Positions 5,627 to 11,903 of a stretch of DNA of 11,903 nucleotides are shown one piece after another. Below the pieces are notes generated by a model. The model saw only the letters and a program-made list of their open reading frames with translations, had not been told where the DNA came from and did not search any database. Each line of letters opens with the position of its first letter. Positions within the stretch are counted from its first letter, which is position 1. Source of the DNA: Verrucomicrobiota bacterium (lineage in GTDB: Bacteria; Verrucomicrobiota; Verrucomicrobiia; Opitutales; Opitutaceae); contig JAEWKR010000061.1 in the NCBI GenBank assembly GCA_023457715.1, positions 1 through 11,903 of the forward strand, written 5' to 3'. A program made the translations under genes and the position numbers.

Positions 5627-6895
5627 CTATCGTTTCGAGCCGTCCGCCTGGAGCTTCCCGCCCATCGCCTGGCCCGCAATCCAGCTGGTCGTCCACGCGG
5701 CTTGGAAATTGAAGCCGCCCGTCACGCCGTCGATGTCCAGAACCTCGCCGGCGAAAAACAACCCGGGGCACACGCGACTTTCCATGGTGCGGAAGTCAAC
5801 CTCCGACAGCCGCACGCCGCCGCAGGTCACAAATTCATCCTTGAACAGGCTTTTCCCGACGACCTTGAACTCCGCGGCGGTGATCAGACCCGCCAGGTGG
5901 CCCAGTGCGGCATTGCCGATGCCGGTCCACGGCGTGTTCGCGCCGATGCCGGAGGCGGTGACCCACCGCTCCCACAGGCGCTGCGGCATGGCGAGCGGGC
6001 TCCAGGTCGTGATCTGCTTGCGGGGATTCTTTTCGCGCACGCCGGCCAGTTCCCGCACCAGGCTGTCGCGCGTGTGCGGCGGAGCGAGATTCACCTGCAC
6101 CGGAAACTCGTAATTGCGCTGCGCCAACTCGCGGGCACCCCAGGCGGACAGCTTCAGGATCGCAGGACCACTGAGCCCCCAATGCGTGATCAGCAAGGGC
6201 CCCGACTCCTTCAGTTTCGTCCCGGGGACAGACACCACGGCCTGCTCGAGGGACACCCCCGAAAGTCCGATCAACCGCGCATCGTCGATGTGAAACGTGA
6301 AGAGCGACGGCACCAGCGGCTCGATGGTGTGCCCCAGCGACTCCGCGATCGTGAACCCCACGGACGACCGATTGCCACCGGTCGACAGCAGTAACCTTTC
6401 GCAACGCACGCCGCTGCCGTCCGCCAGCGTCACCCAGAACCCTGCATCCGCACCCTTGCCCGCGCGTTCCACCTGCCGGATGGCCATCGGATGAATCAAC
6501 CGAACCCCGGTCTCTTCCGCGCGTCGCCGGAGGCAGTCCACAATCGTGGCGGAGTCGTCAGTGACCGGAAACATGCGGCCATCGTTTTCCGCCTTGGTCT
6601 CGACGCCCCGTTCCGCCAGCCACGCGATCATGTCCCGCGGCTGAAACCGGTGAAACGCCCCGAGCAGTTCGCGCCCGCCGCGCGGATACTTTTTCACGAG
6701 GTCGCGCGGTTCGAAACAGTGATGCGTCACGTTGCAGCGACCTCCGCCCGACACGCGCACCTTGGCCAGCGGGTGCGCCGTCGCCTCGTAAAGCGTCACG
6801 TCACCGGCGTCGCCCAGCGCCTCGGCCGCGCTGATGGCGCCGAAGAAGCCCGCGGCCCCTCCGCCCACCACAATGACGCGCGTTTTCGTGCTCAT
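5627..6895 (-). CDS. BaiN/HI0933-family NAD(P)/FAD-dependent oxidoreductase
   Basis: This 422-residue protein is a flavoprotein of the HI0933/BaiN family, sometimes labelled aminoacetone oxidase family FAD-binding enzyme. The dinucleotide-binding motif VIVVGGGAAGFFGA lies at residues 7-20. RVSGGGRCNVTH (47-58) is the diagnostic GGRCN motif. GPLLITHWGLSGPAIL, in the middle, is the typical insertion-domain segment. The C-terminus has TCGGVRLSEVDF and GLFFAGEVLDIDGVTGGFNFQAAW (from about 379), the second FAD-contacting region. Length is normal for the family. One member, BaiN of Clostridium scindens, acts in bile acid dehydroxylation, but most have no known substrate, so no substrate is assigned. 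The start is the ATG at 6895 right before the Rossmann strand; the frame stays open far upstream through a repeat, but that is not convincing protein. No Shine-Dalgarno is seen. It is divergent from the AEC permease. Confidence 0.9.
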   Translation of the reverse strand: MSTKTRVIVVGGGAAGFFGAISAAEALGDAGDVTLYEATAHPLAKVRVSGGGRCNVTHHCFEPRDLVKKYPRGGRELLGAFHRFQPRDMIAWLAERGVETKAENDGRMFPVTDDSATIVDCLRRRAEETGVRLIHPMAIRQVERAGKGADAGFWVTLADGSGVRCERLLLSTGGNRSSVGFTIAESLGHTIEPLVPSLFTFHIDDARLIGLSGVSLEQAVVSVPGTKLKESGPLLITHWGLSGPAILKLSAWGARELAQRNYEFPVQVNLAPPHTRDSLVRELAGVREKNPRKQITTWSPLAMPQRLWERWVTASGIGANTPWTGIGNAALGHLAGLITAAEFKVVGKSLFKDEFVTCGGVRLSEVDFRTMESRVCPGLFFAGEVLDIDGVTGGFNFQAAWTTSWIAGQAMGGKLQADGSKR

Positions 6896-6950
6896 GAGAG
6901 GCAGAACGTGACCGGGGGCGGAGGCTGGAGGCAAGAGGGATGCGAAGGGC

Positions 6951-7034
6951 GATGCAGGATCCAGGATGCAGGATGCAAAAGCCCTAGCCCTTTCGTGTTT
7001 CTCATCCTGCATCCTGTACCATGGATCCTGCATC
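6951..7034. repeat. Long inverted repeat built from GGATGCA/TGCATCC words
   Basis: The left arm (6951-6976) is made of GATGCAGGAT, CCAGGATGCA and GGATGC. Its reverse complement recurs on the right (7003-7034), interrupted only by a 7-base insert, GTACCAT, between the CATCCT and GGATCC words. About 25 bp can pair around a 26-base loop containing GCCCTAGCCC. It occupies the centre of a 193-base spacer between divergent genes. There is no T-tract after it, so a repeat element is more likely than a terminator. Confidence 0.75.
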
Positions 7035-7088
7035 CCGCTTCTTCCATCCCGCGCTTGCGCCGTCGCCCACCTTTCCGACCCTCCTCTC

Positions 7089-8033
7089 ATGCCCACGTAT
7101 TGGGAACTGATGCTCCTGGTGATGCCGGTGTTCGCGCTGATCGGCATTGGCGTCGGCGTGCGCAAACTCGGGTGGGTGAACGACGCTGGCGAGACGGGCC
7201 TGATCAAGCTCGTCGTCAACCTGTGCTATCCGTGCCTGATCTTTGAATCGGTCTCCAATAACGACGCCCTGCGCGAACCCGGCAACCTTCTGCTCCCGCC
7301 GCTGGTCGGCTTCGCGGTGACGTGGCTGAGCATTCGGGCCGGACTCCTGCTGGCGCGCGGCATCGGGCTCGAGGCCGGCACCGGGATGCGCACGTTCGCC
7401 CTCTCCGCCGGCACCGCCAATTATGGGTACCTGCCCCTGCCCATCATGGCCGGCATCTGGGGCGCTCAGAGCCAGGGAATTCTCCTTGTCCACAATGTGG
7501 GCGTGGAAGCGGCGCTCTGGACCGTCGGGCTCCTGGTGCTCAGCGGAAAATCGCTCCGCGAAGGCTGGCGACACCTGGTCAGCCCGATCGTCGTGTCGTT
7601 GATTCTTGCCATCGCCGCCAATCTCACGGGGCTGGGGGCCCAACTCCCTCGTCTCGCCACCGCCACCCTGCACAGCCTCGCCGTATGCGCCATCCCGCTC
7701 GGGCTCGTGATGACCGGCGTCAACCTCGCGAACTACCTCCACGCGCCGCGCGAGTTGTTCACGATCCGCGTCAGCCTGGCAGCCCTCGCCCTGCGCCTGC
7801 TGCTGCTGCCCATCGGACTGCTGCTGCTCGCGCGTTTCCTGCCGGCGTCCGTCGAATTCAAACGCGTCCTCGTCGTGCAGGCCGCCATGCCTGCCGCGGT
7901 GATTCCAATCCTGATGGCGCGGCTCTACGGCGGGCACCCGCGCACCGCCGTGCAGATCGTCCTTGTGACCACCGCCTTCGGCATCGTGGTCATCCCACTC
8001 TGGCTGCGGCTCGGACTCGGGTTGATCGAGTAG
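7089..8033 (+). CDS. AEC (auxin efflux carrier) family permease
   Basis: This 314-residue hydrophobic protein has about ten membrane segments arranged as two five-helix halves split by a polar loop near residues 152-165. Segments include LMLLVMPVFALIGIGVGV (8-25), LLPPLVGFAVTWLSIRAGLL (68-87), the conserved TANYGYLPLPIMAGIWG (109-125), IVVSLILAIAANLTGLG (167-183), LAVCAIPLGLVMTGVNL (197-213) and VLVTTAFGIVVIPLWL (291-306). The family exports or imports small organic anions such as malate or amino acid derivatives by secondary transport in the inner membrane; the bacterial substrate cannot be read from sequence. The ATG at 7089 precedes a family-typical N-terminus. Upstream is pyrimidine-rich (CCTCCTCTC) without Shine-Dalgarno. 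It converges on the TlpA-like gene. Confidence 0.9.
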   Translation: MPTYWELMLLVMPVFALIGIGVGVRKLGWVNDAGETGLIKLVVNLCYPCLIFESVSNNDALREPGNLLLPPLVGFAVTWLSIRAGLLLARGIGLEAGTGMRTFALSAGTANYGYLPLPIMAGIWGAQSQGILLVHNVGVEAALWTVGLLVLSGKSLREGWRHLVSPIVVSLILAIAANLTGLGAQLPRLATATLHSLAVCAIPLGLVMTGVNLANYLHAPRELFTIRVSLAALALRLLLLPIGLLLLARFLPASVEFKRVLVVQAAMPAAVIPILMARLYGGHPRTAVQIVLVTTAFGIVVIPLWLRLGLGLIE

Positions 8034-8046
8034 GTCCGCCGGTTCC

Positions 8047-8073
8047 GCCACGGAGTTCAGTGAACCCTGTGGC
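8047..8073. terminator. Hairpin between convergent genes, possible bidirectional terminator
   Basis: GCCACGGAGTTCA (8047-8059) pairs with TGAACCCTGTGGC (8061-8073) around a single central G, with one G-U and one mismatch. It sits 14 bases after the permease stop and 15 before the TlpA-like stop. No T-tract follows on either strand, so termination is inferred from position. Confidence 0.45.
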
Positions 8074-8088
8074 CGAAATGGGTGCGCC

Positions 8089-8721
8089 TCAGCCTTTCAA
8101 CAGCGCGGCGATCTTCTTTTCGTAGCTCTCGGATTCCTCCGCGCCGACCTTCTTGTCCCGGATCCGGCCTTCCTGATCGATGAGGAAGGTGGTTGGAATC
8201 GCCTCGATGCCGCCAAACGCCGTCTGGATGGCATTGTCACCCATCACGATGGGATAGTTGATCTGGAATTTCTTCGCGAAGTCCTGCACGACCTTCGGTG
8301 CGGCCTTGTCGAGCGAGACGCCGACGATCACAAGTTGATCTCCGTACTTCCGGACCATGTCCACGTAGCCCGGGATTTCGGCCCGGCAGGGAGGACACCA
8401 GGTCGCCCAAAAATCCACGACGACGACCTTGCCCTTGAAATCGGCAAAGCTGACCTCCTTGCCCTCGAGGTTGCGCAAGGTCCAGGACGGGGCCGGCCCG
8501 AGAACCGGCAACGCGGCCAGGCCTGCTCCCGCCCCGGTGGCGGCGGTGGCGCCGGTCGTCGATGCCGTGCCTGCCCCTGCTTTCGGAATCGCCGCGCCCT
8601 CGCTGGCGGTCGAGGCCGCAGCGGCCGACGCATGGGCGTCGGCGCTCACGCCGGCCGGCTCCTTCGAGCACGCGACGGCAACCAGGGAAAGTGCGCAAAC
8701 CAGCAGGGCTGAGGACTTCAT
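8089..8721 (-). CDS. TlpA-like thioredoxin-fold lipoprotein
   Basis: This 210-residue protein starts with a lipoprotein-like signal, MKSSALLVCALSLVAVAC, with Cys18 the likely lipidation site although the lipobox (AVAC) is not ideal. Residues 25-78 are a low-complexity Ala/Gly/Thr/Ser linker. The C-terminal part (79-210) is a TlpA/ResA-type thioredoxin domain: the redox motif is WATWCPPCRAEIPGY with Cys109 and Cys112, and the cis-proline segment is IEAIPTTFLIDQEG with Pro176. Proteins of this type sit on the outer face of a membrane and reduce or isomerise disulfides, often of apocytochrome c; no cytochrome gene is nearby to fix the substrate. The ATG at 8721 opens the signal peptide; the frame upstream runs into a purine-tract repeat and is not coding. 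No Shine-Dalgarno. The LysR gene lies upstream on the same strand across 126 bases. Confidence 0.88.
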   Translation of the reverse strand: MKSSALLVCALSLVAVACSKEPAGVSADAHASAAAASTASEGAAIPKAGAGTASTTGATAATGAGAGLAALPVLGPAPSWTLRNLEGKEVSFADFKGKVVVVDFWATWCPPCRAEIPGYVDMVRKYGDQLVIVGVSLDKAAPKVVQDFAKKFQINYPIVMGDNAIQTAFGGIEAIPTTFLIDQEGRIRDKKVGAEESESYEKKIAALLKG

Positions 8722-8760
8722 GACGCGGAACGTAGATGAGTTCCGCGCGCCACGCAAATG

Positions 8761-8851
8761 AGGAAAGGGACGGGAAGGAAAGGGAAGGTGAAAGGGAAAG
8801 TGAAAGTGAGAGTGGGGCACTCAGTCACCTTCCCCCCTTTCCCTTTCTCAC
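8761..8851. repeat. Purine-rich repeat, copy 2, with an imperfect hairpin
   Basis: An A/G-dominated tract (8761-8816) contains GGAAAGGGAAGGTGAAAGGG and AAAGTGAAAGTGAGAGTGGG, the same words as at 2607-2640. GTGAAAGGGAAAG (8788-8800) can pair with CTTTCCCTTTCTCAC (8837-8851) apart from two extra bases. The right arm overlaps the LysR stop codon (8848-8850), so the LysR transcript would form this hairpin, possibly as its end. Confidence 0.55.
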
Positions 8852-9747
8852 GCCACCTTCTGCTCGGGCAGATCGAGGCCGAGCGTTTCGATGAACTTTT
8901 TCATCGCGGGCGTCAGCACCCGACCCTTGCGGTGCAGAATGGCGAGGGGGCGCGTGAACTGACGATCCTTGAAGGGGAGCACCGCGAGCGTTCCCTGCTT
9001 CTGCTCCTGCTGCACCGTCGCCTGCGGCACAATCGCGATGCCGTGGTCGATTTCCACCGCCCGCTTCACCGTCTCGATGTTGTCGAACTCCATCACCGGT
9101 TCGAGTTCCAGCTTGTTCTCGCGGAAAATCTGGTCGATCGCCTTGCGGGTCGGGATATCCGGGTCAAAGCCGATGAATTTCTGGGTGGCGAGATCCTTCA
9201 CCTCAATCTCCCCGCGCTTGGCGATCGGATGCTGCGGATGCGTGATCAGCACCAGGTGATCGTTGCGGAAAGGAAGCACCTCGATCTGTCGCTGCTTCAC
9301 GGGAAACGCCACCAGCCCGAAATCCACCGAGTTGTGCAGGATGTCCTCGTACACGAGATTCGAGCGGCGGTATTCCACACGCACGTTGACGGAGGGGTAG
9401 TCGTGCAGGAATTTCTTGATGAACGGCGGCAGCTCATGGAGGCCGATCGAGTAGATGGTCGAGATGCGGATGGTGCCGCTGATCACCTTCTTCATCTCCT
9501 GCAGTTCGGAGAGCAGCTTCTCGTAGGTATGCAGCATCTCCTTGGCCGACTCATAAACGCGCTGGCCCTCGCGCGTGAGCTGAAACTGTTTCTGGCTGCG
9601 ATCGATCAGGAGCGTCTTGAAATGGCGTTCCATCGCCCGCGCCTGCTGGCTCACCGCCGACTGGGTGATGCCATTCAGCTTCGCCGACTTTGAGAAGCTC
9701 TTGGTCTCGACGAGATCAGCGAAGATTTTGAAGTTTTCGATCTGCAT
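8848..9747 (-). CDS. LysR-family transcriptional regulator (CysB/Cbl-like architecture)
   Basis: This 299-residue protein has the standard LysR plan. Residues 1-60 form the winged helix-turn-helix: FADLVETKSFSKSAKLNGIT (9-28) and QSAVSQQARAMERHFKTLLI (29-48) are the recognition region, followed by FQLTREGQRVYESAKEML. A linker helix (66-90) leads to the periplasmic-binding-protein-like effector domain, GTIRISTIYSIGLHELPPFI onward, with the central VDFGLVAFPV strand and the later AVEIDHGIAIVPQATV segment. The protein binds DNA as a dimer or tetramer, typically activating a divergent or nearby target in response to a small ligand, which is unknown here. The start is the ATG at 9747. The 73-base spacer to the divergent YggS gene is the obvious place for its own operator, but no clear T-N11-A palindrome is visible. 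No Shine-Dalgarno. Confidence 0.93.
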   Translation of the reverse strand: MQIENFKIFADLVETKSFSKSAKLNGITQSAVSQQARAMERHFKTLLIDRSQKQFQLTREGQRVYESAKEMLHTYEKLLSELQEMKKVISGTIRISTIYSIGLHELPPFIKKFLHDYPSVNVRVEYRRSNLVYEDILHNSVDFGLVAFPVKQRQIEVLPFRNDHLVLITHPQHPIAKRGEIEVKDLATQKFIGFDPDIPTRKAIDQIFRENKLELEPVMEFDNIETVKRAVEIDHGIAIVPQATVQQEQKQGTLAVLPFKDRQFTRPLAILHRKGRVLTPAMKKFIETLGLDLPEQKVA

Positions 9748-9820
9748 GATTAGCTGGCGTTGTATTCCCCGATGGAGAAGCTGACCCGAAAGCGTATCCG
9801 TCCAAGTAGAAACTCTAACT

Positions 9821-10549
9821 GTGAGCTCCGCTTCAGCCCTCCTGATTGACTACGACCAGTTTGCCAAACGCGCGGAAAACGTCCGCGCCACTATTGCCAA
9901 AGCATGTGCAGAAATTGGCAGAATACCCTCAGAAGTGCAGCTGCTGGCGGTCACGAAGACGCACCCGGCGCTTGCGGTGGAGTACGCCGCGCGCTTCGGG
10001 CTCTCCGCCGTCGGCGAGAACCGCGTGCAGGAAGCAGTCGAAAAGCGCAGCCAGACGCAGGCGGCGGTGCGCTGGGAACTGATCGGCCATCTGCAGTCCA
10101 ACAAGGCCAGGCTGGCCGCCCAGACGTTTGACCGGGTGCAGAGCGTGGACAGCGAGAAGCTTCTGAACCAGCTGGACCGTGCCGCCGGCGAGAACGGCAG
10201 GACCCTCGCGATCCTGCTCCAGATCAACGCCGGCAACGATCCGGCCAAATTCGGCGCCGACCTCGCGGACGCGCCGCGGCTGCTGGAGCTCGCCCTGGCA
10301 AAACCCCACCTGAAGGTCGAGGGCCTCATGACAATTGCCCCGCTCGGCGCCACGCCGGAGGAGATGGCAGAGCACGCGCGCCGCACCTTCGGCAACCTGC
10401 GCACGCTGCGTGACGACCTCGCCACCCGCTTCGGGACTCCGCTGCCGGAACTCTCCATGGGCATGACGGGCGACCTTGCCATCGCCATCGCCGCCGGCAG
10501 CACGATGGTGCGCGTCGGGACCGCCCTGTATGGCAGCCGGACCCCGTAG
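9821..10549 (+). CDS. YggS/PROSC-family pyridoxal phosphate homeostasis protein
   Basis: This 242-residue protein is a single-domain alanine-racemase-like TIM barrel of the YggS (PLPBP, COG0325) family. These cytosolic proteins bind PLP and buffer its level and affect amino acid pools but show no enzyme activity. The PLP lysine is K46 in LLAVTKTHP. Other signatures are VGENRVQEA (64-72), WELIGHLQSNKAR (85-97), VEGLMTIAP (166-174), SMGMTGDLAIAIAAGSTMVR (212-231) and VGTALYG. The usual SMGMSxD reads SMGMTGD, a conservative change. The chosen start is GTG at 9821, giving family length; no Shine-Dalgarno precedes it. It is divergent from the LysR gene; regulation by that LysR is possible but not shown. 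Confidence 0.93.
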   Translation: MSSASALLIDYDQFAKRAENVRATIAKACAEIGRIPSEVQLLAVTKTHPALAVEYAARFGLSAVGENRVQEAVEKRSQTQAAVRWELIGHLQSNKARLAAQTFDRVQSVDSEKLLNQLDRAAGENGRTLAILLQINAGNDPAKFGADLADAPRLLELALAKPHLKVEGLMTIAPLGATPEEMAEHARRTFGNLRTLRDDLATRFGTPLPELSMGMTGDLAIAIAAGSTMVRVGTALYGSRTP

Positions 10550-10836
10550 GCTCCATTTCTCGAACGAAGCCACGCGCCCGGATTCCCCTTCCGTGGCTTT
10601 CCCGGAACGAGCAAGGGTCTCGACGCCCCCCAGCCTCGTTCTCTCGAACGCAGCCGCCCTGGGGCTCTCCGACAGATTTCCTTCTGCGTTAAGACACGCA
10701 TCGCGTCAGTACTTACCGCGTTGCGGAATCTTTCTCCTAAATCGGCCAATTTTCTGTCCGATTCCGTCCTACGAGCGCGCAGGTTTTCGCTCTCCCACTT
10801 CAACAACTTTATCTGCATTGCGAGCTGGTTTCCCAG
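10550..10836. other. 287-base spacer after the YggS gene, with two hairpins, no gene seen
   Basis: The spacer holds AAGCCACG (10567-10574) pairing perfectly with CGTGGCTT (10592-10599), a plausible but T-poor end for the YggS transcript. A second 7-bp pair, GAACGAG/CTCGTTC, follows at about 10605-10643. The rest is more AT-rich and may contain the promoter of the next gene, but no -35/-10 pair stands out. Open frames here are short or antisense to YggS. Confidence 0.4.
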
Positions 10837-11742
10837 TTGCGCACCGTCTCAAACAATTCTCCGCTGCTCCCCGTGGAAATCGAAAAACTAAGCGCAGCGG
10901 AGCAAGAGGCTCTCCGGAATCTGCTCGACGATCCGAGCACTTCCGTCCGTCGCGCCCTGTTGTCCCATTTTACGAAACTTGGCGGCGCCGCGGCTCCTTT
11001 CCTGCAGACCGTCGCCCAGGGTTCGAATCGCATTCTCGCGCGCCACGCCGCCTGGTTTCTCGATGAGCTGAAGTTCACCGATCCGGTCGCGGAATTCCGC
11101 GGCTTCATCCGGTCGCAGAACTACGAGCTGGAAACCGGCGTCCTCATGCTGGCGCGCACCATGGAACCGCGCCTCGACACCGGCGAATGCTGCCGTGAAC
11201 TCGAGGCCATCGCGGAGCGTTGCCGCGAGCTGATCGTCGAGCCGTCCTCCCTGCGCGAAAAGTGCCGCGTGCTCAACCGCGTGCTCTTCCATGAGTGGGG
11301 CTTCCACGGCAACGTCGAGCACTACACCGATCCGCGCAACAGCTTCATCGACCAGGTGCTGAAGCGCCGCACGGGCATTCCGATTTCGCTGAGCGTCGTG
11401 TACCTGCTCGTCGCCGAACGGCTCGGTCTGGAACTCGAACCGGTGGGCCTGCCCGGCCATTTCATCGTCGGCTGCTTTGGCGATGACCTGCCTTTCTTCA
11501 TCGATGCGTTCGACCGCGGCGTCTTCCGCGATGCCGACGAGATCTTCGAGCTCCTGCGCGCCAACAACATCATCCCGAAGGCGAGCGATCTGGCGCCGAC
11601 TCCGGTCCGCGAGGTCCTGTGTCGCAGCTGCCGCAATCTGGTGAATCACTTCACCGCGGCCGGCGAGCGCGACCGCGCGAAGATGTTCGCCGAGTTCGTC
11701 GAGGAGTTCGAGGCAACCTACGAGCGCAGCGCCCAACCTTAA
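10837..11742 (+). CDS. SirB1-family transglutaminase-like protein with HEAT-like N-terminus
   Basis: This protein of about 301 residues has two parts. Residues 20-80 (EQEALRNLLDDPSTSVRRALL, then FLQTVAQGSNRILARHAAWF) resemble HEAT-like helical repeats. Residues 115-245 are a SirB1/Transglut_core2 domain: VLNRVLFHEWGFHGN, NSFIDQVLKRRTGIPISLSV, LGLELEPVGLPGHFIVG and FFIDAFDRG. His208 in GHF and Asp223 fit the last two members of a transglutaminase-type triad, but the position usually held by the catalytic Cys lies in GIPISLS, with no Cys, as is normal for SirB1 proteins, so an enzyme activity is doubtful. Family function is poorly known. There is no ATG: the start is TTG at 10837, or GTG at 10873 immediately before EIEKLSAAEQEAL; an upstream in-frame stop at 10738 sets the limit. 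No Shine-Dalgarno. Convergence or operon partners lie beyond the window. Confidence 0.82.
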   Translation: MRTVSNNSPLLPVEIEKLSAAEQEALRNLLDDPSTSVRRALLSHFTKLGGAAAPFLQTVAQGSNRILARHAAWFLDELKFTDPVAEFRGFIRSQNYELETGVLMLARTMEPRLDTGECCRELEAIAERCRELIVEPSSLREKCRVLNRVLFHEWGFHGNVEHYTDPRNSFIDQVLKRRTGIPISLSVVYLLVAERLGLELEPVGLPGHFIVGCFGDDLPFFIDAFDRGVFRDADEIFELLRANNIIPKASDLAPTPVREVLCRSCRNLVNHFTAAGERDRAKMFAEFVEEFEATYERSAQP

Positions 11743-11745
11743 CGG

Positions 11746-11830
11746 GAAGCGATAGGCGGTAGGCTGTAAGCTTTAGCCGGAACCATGCAGACGGATTAAC
11801 CACGAATGCACACGAATGAACACGAATAGG
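11746..11830. repeat. Two short intergenic repeats, including CACGAAT every 10 bases
   Basis: After the SirB1-like gene comes GCGATAGGCGGTAGGCTG followed by an imperfect palindrome, GGCTGTAAGCTTTAGCC (11762-11778). Then CACGAAT occurs at 11801, 11811 and 11821, an exact 10-base period, preceded by GGATTAAC. From memory, CACGAAT runs of this kind are frequent between genes in several environmental phyla; this was not searched. The last 70 bases to 11903 show no recognisable gene. Confidence 0.6.
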
Positions 11831-11903
11831 AGAGGAAACGCGAATGCAGCCCGTCCGTGGTCCCGCTCACTGTTTTGTGCCTGCGCGGAAGTGATGATTT
11901 TCC

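Noticed and set aside
6225..6235. GGGACAGACAC, a match to the RAYT-side repeat core
   Set aside because: It is a single copy inside the flavoprotein coding sequence (encoding VSVPG) and lacks the flanking repeat bases.
6896..7219. Longer N-terminus for the flavoprotein through the inverted repeat
   Set aside because: The extra 108 residues have no similarity to the family and run through an inverted repeat; the ATG at 6895 begins exactly at the Rossmann motif.
7002..8051. A 349-residue minus-strand open frame
   Set aside because: It is the complement of the AEC permease; the high His/Gln/Glu/Arg content is what antisense to membrane segments gives.
9850..10818. A 322-residue minus-strand frame whose first 50 residues look fairly protein-like
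   Set aside because: Most of it is antisense to YggS, and the N-terminal part matches no family I know; the spacer gives no support for a gene.

Overview
This is a GC-rich, gene-dense chromosomal window carrying eleven protein-coding genes, one of them cut by the left edge, and an unusual number of short intergenic repeats. The protein set (a fungal/STR2-like Cys/Met PLP enzyme, a planctomycete/verrucomicrobial-style REP-associated transposase, a HEAT-like plus SirB1-type protein), the near absence of Shine-Dalgarno sequences and the style of the intergenic repeats suggest Verrucomicrobiota, perhaps Opitutaceae. That placement is inference; there is no rRNA or other marker here to prove it.

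Layout. 1-863 (-): REP-associated tyrosine transposase (RAYT), 3' end outside the window. 864-1103: five head-to-tail GTGTCTGTCCC-type repeats just upstream of the RAYT. 1104-2606 (-): cystathionine gamma-synthase-like PLP enzyme. 2607-2737: divergent spacer with a purine-rich repeat. 2738-3496 (+): exodeoxyribonuclease III. 3606-4097 (+): CinA-C/PncC-type amidohydrolase. 4124-4798 (-): exported SYLF/Ysc84 protein. 5008-5394 (-): small zincin metallopeptidase. 5395-5626: spacer with a strong plus-strand intrinsic terminator that has no plus-strand gene before it. 5627-6895 (-): BaiN/HI0933-family flavoprotein. 6896-7088: divergent spacer holding a long near-perfect inverted repeat. 7089-8033 (+): AEC-family permease. 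8089-8721 (-): TlpA-like thioredoxin lipoprotein. 8722-8847: purine-rich repeat with a hairpin. 8848-9747 (-): LysR regulator. 9821-10549 (+): YggS-type PLP-binding protein. 10837-11742 (+): SirB1/transglutaminase-like protein. 11743-11903: two further short repeats, including a CACGAAT motif repeated exactly every 10 bases.

The genes are mostly single housekeeping or accessory units, alternating in strand, and do not form one operonic pathway. Loose themes are DNA repair (exoIII), cofactor housekeeping (PncC-type amidohydrolase for NAD salvage, YggS for PLP), sulfur amino acid metabolism and envelope functions (SYLF protein, TlpA-like lipoprotein, AEC permease). No defence island, CRISPR array, prophage or biosynthetic cluster is visible. 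The material most worth following up is the non-coding DNA: the RAYT with its adjacent repeat array, the candidate small RNA at about 5487-5616, and four or five distinct families of intergenic repeats in under 12 kb.
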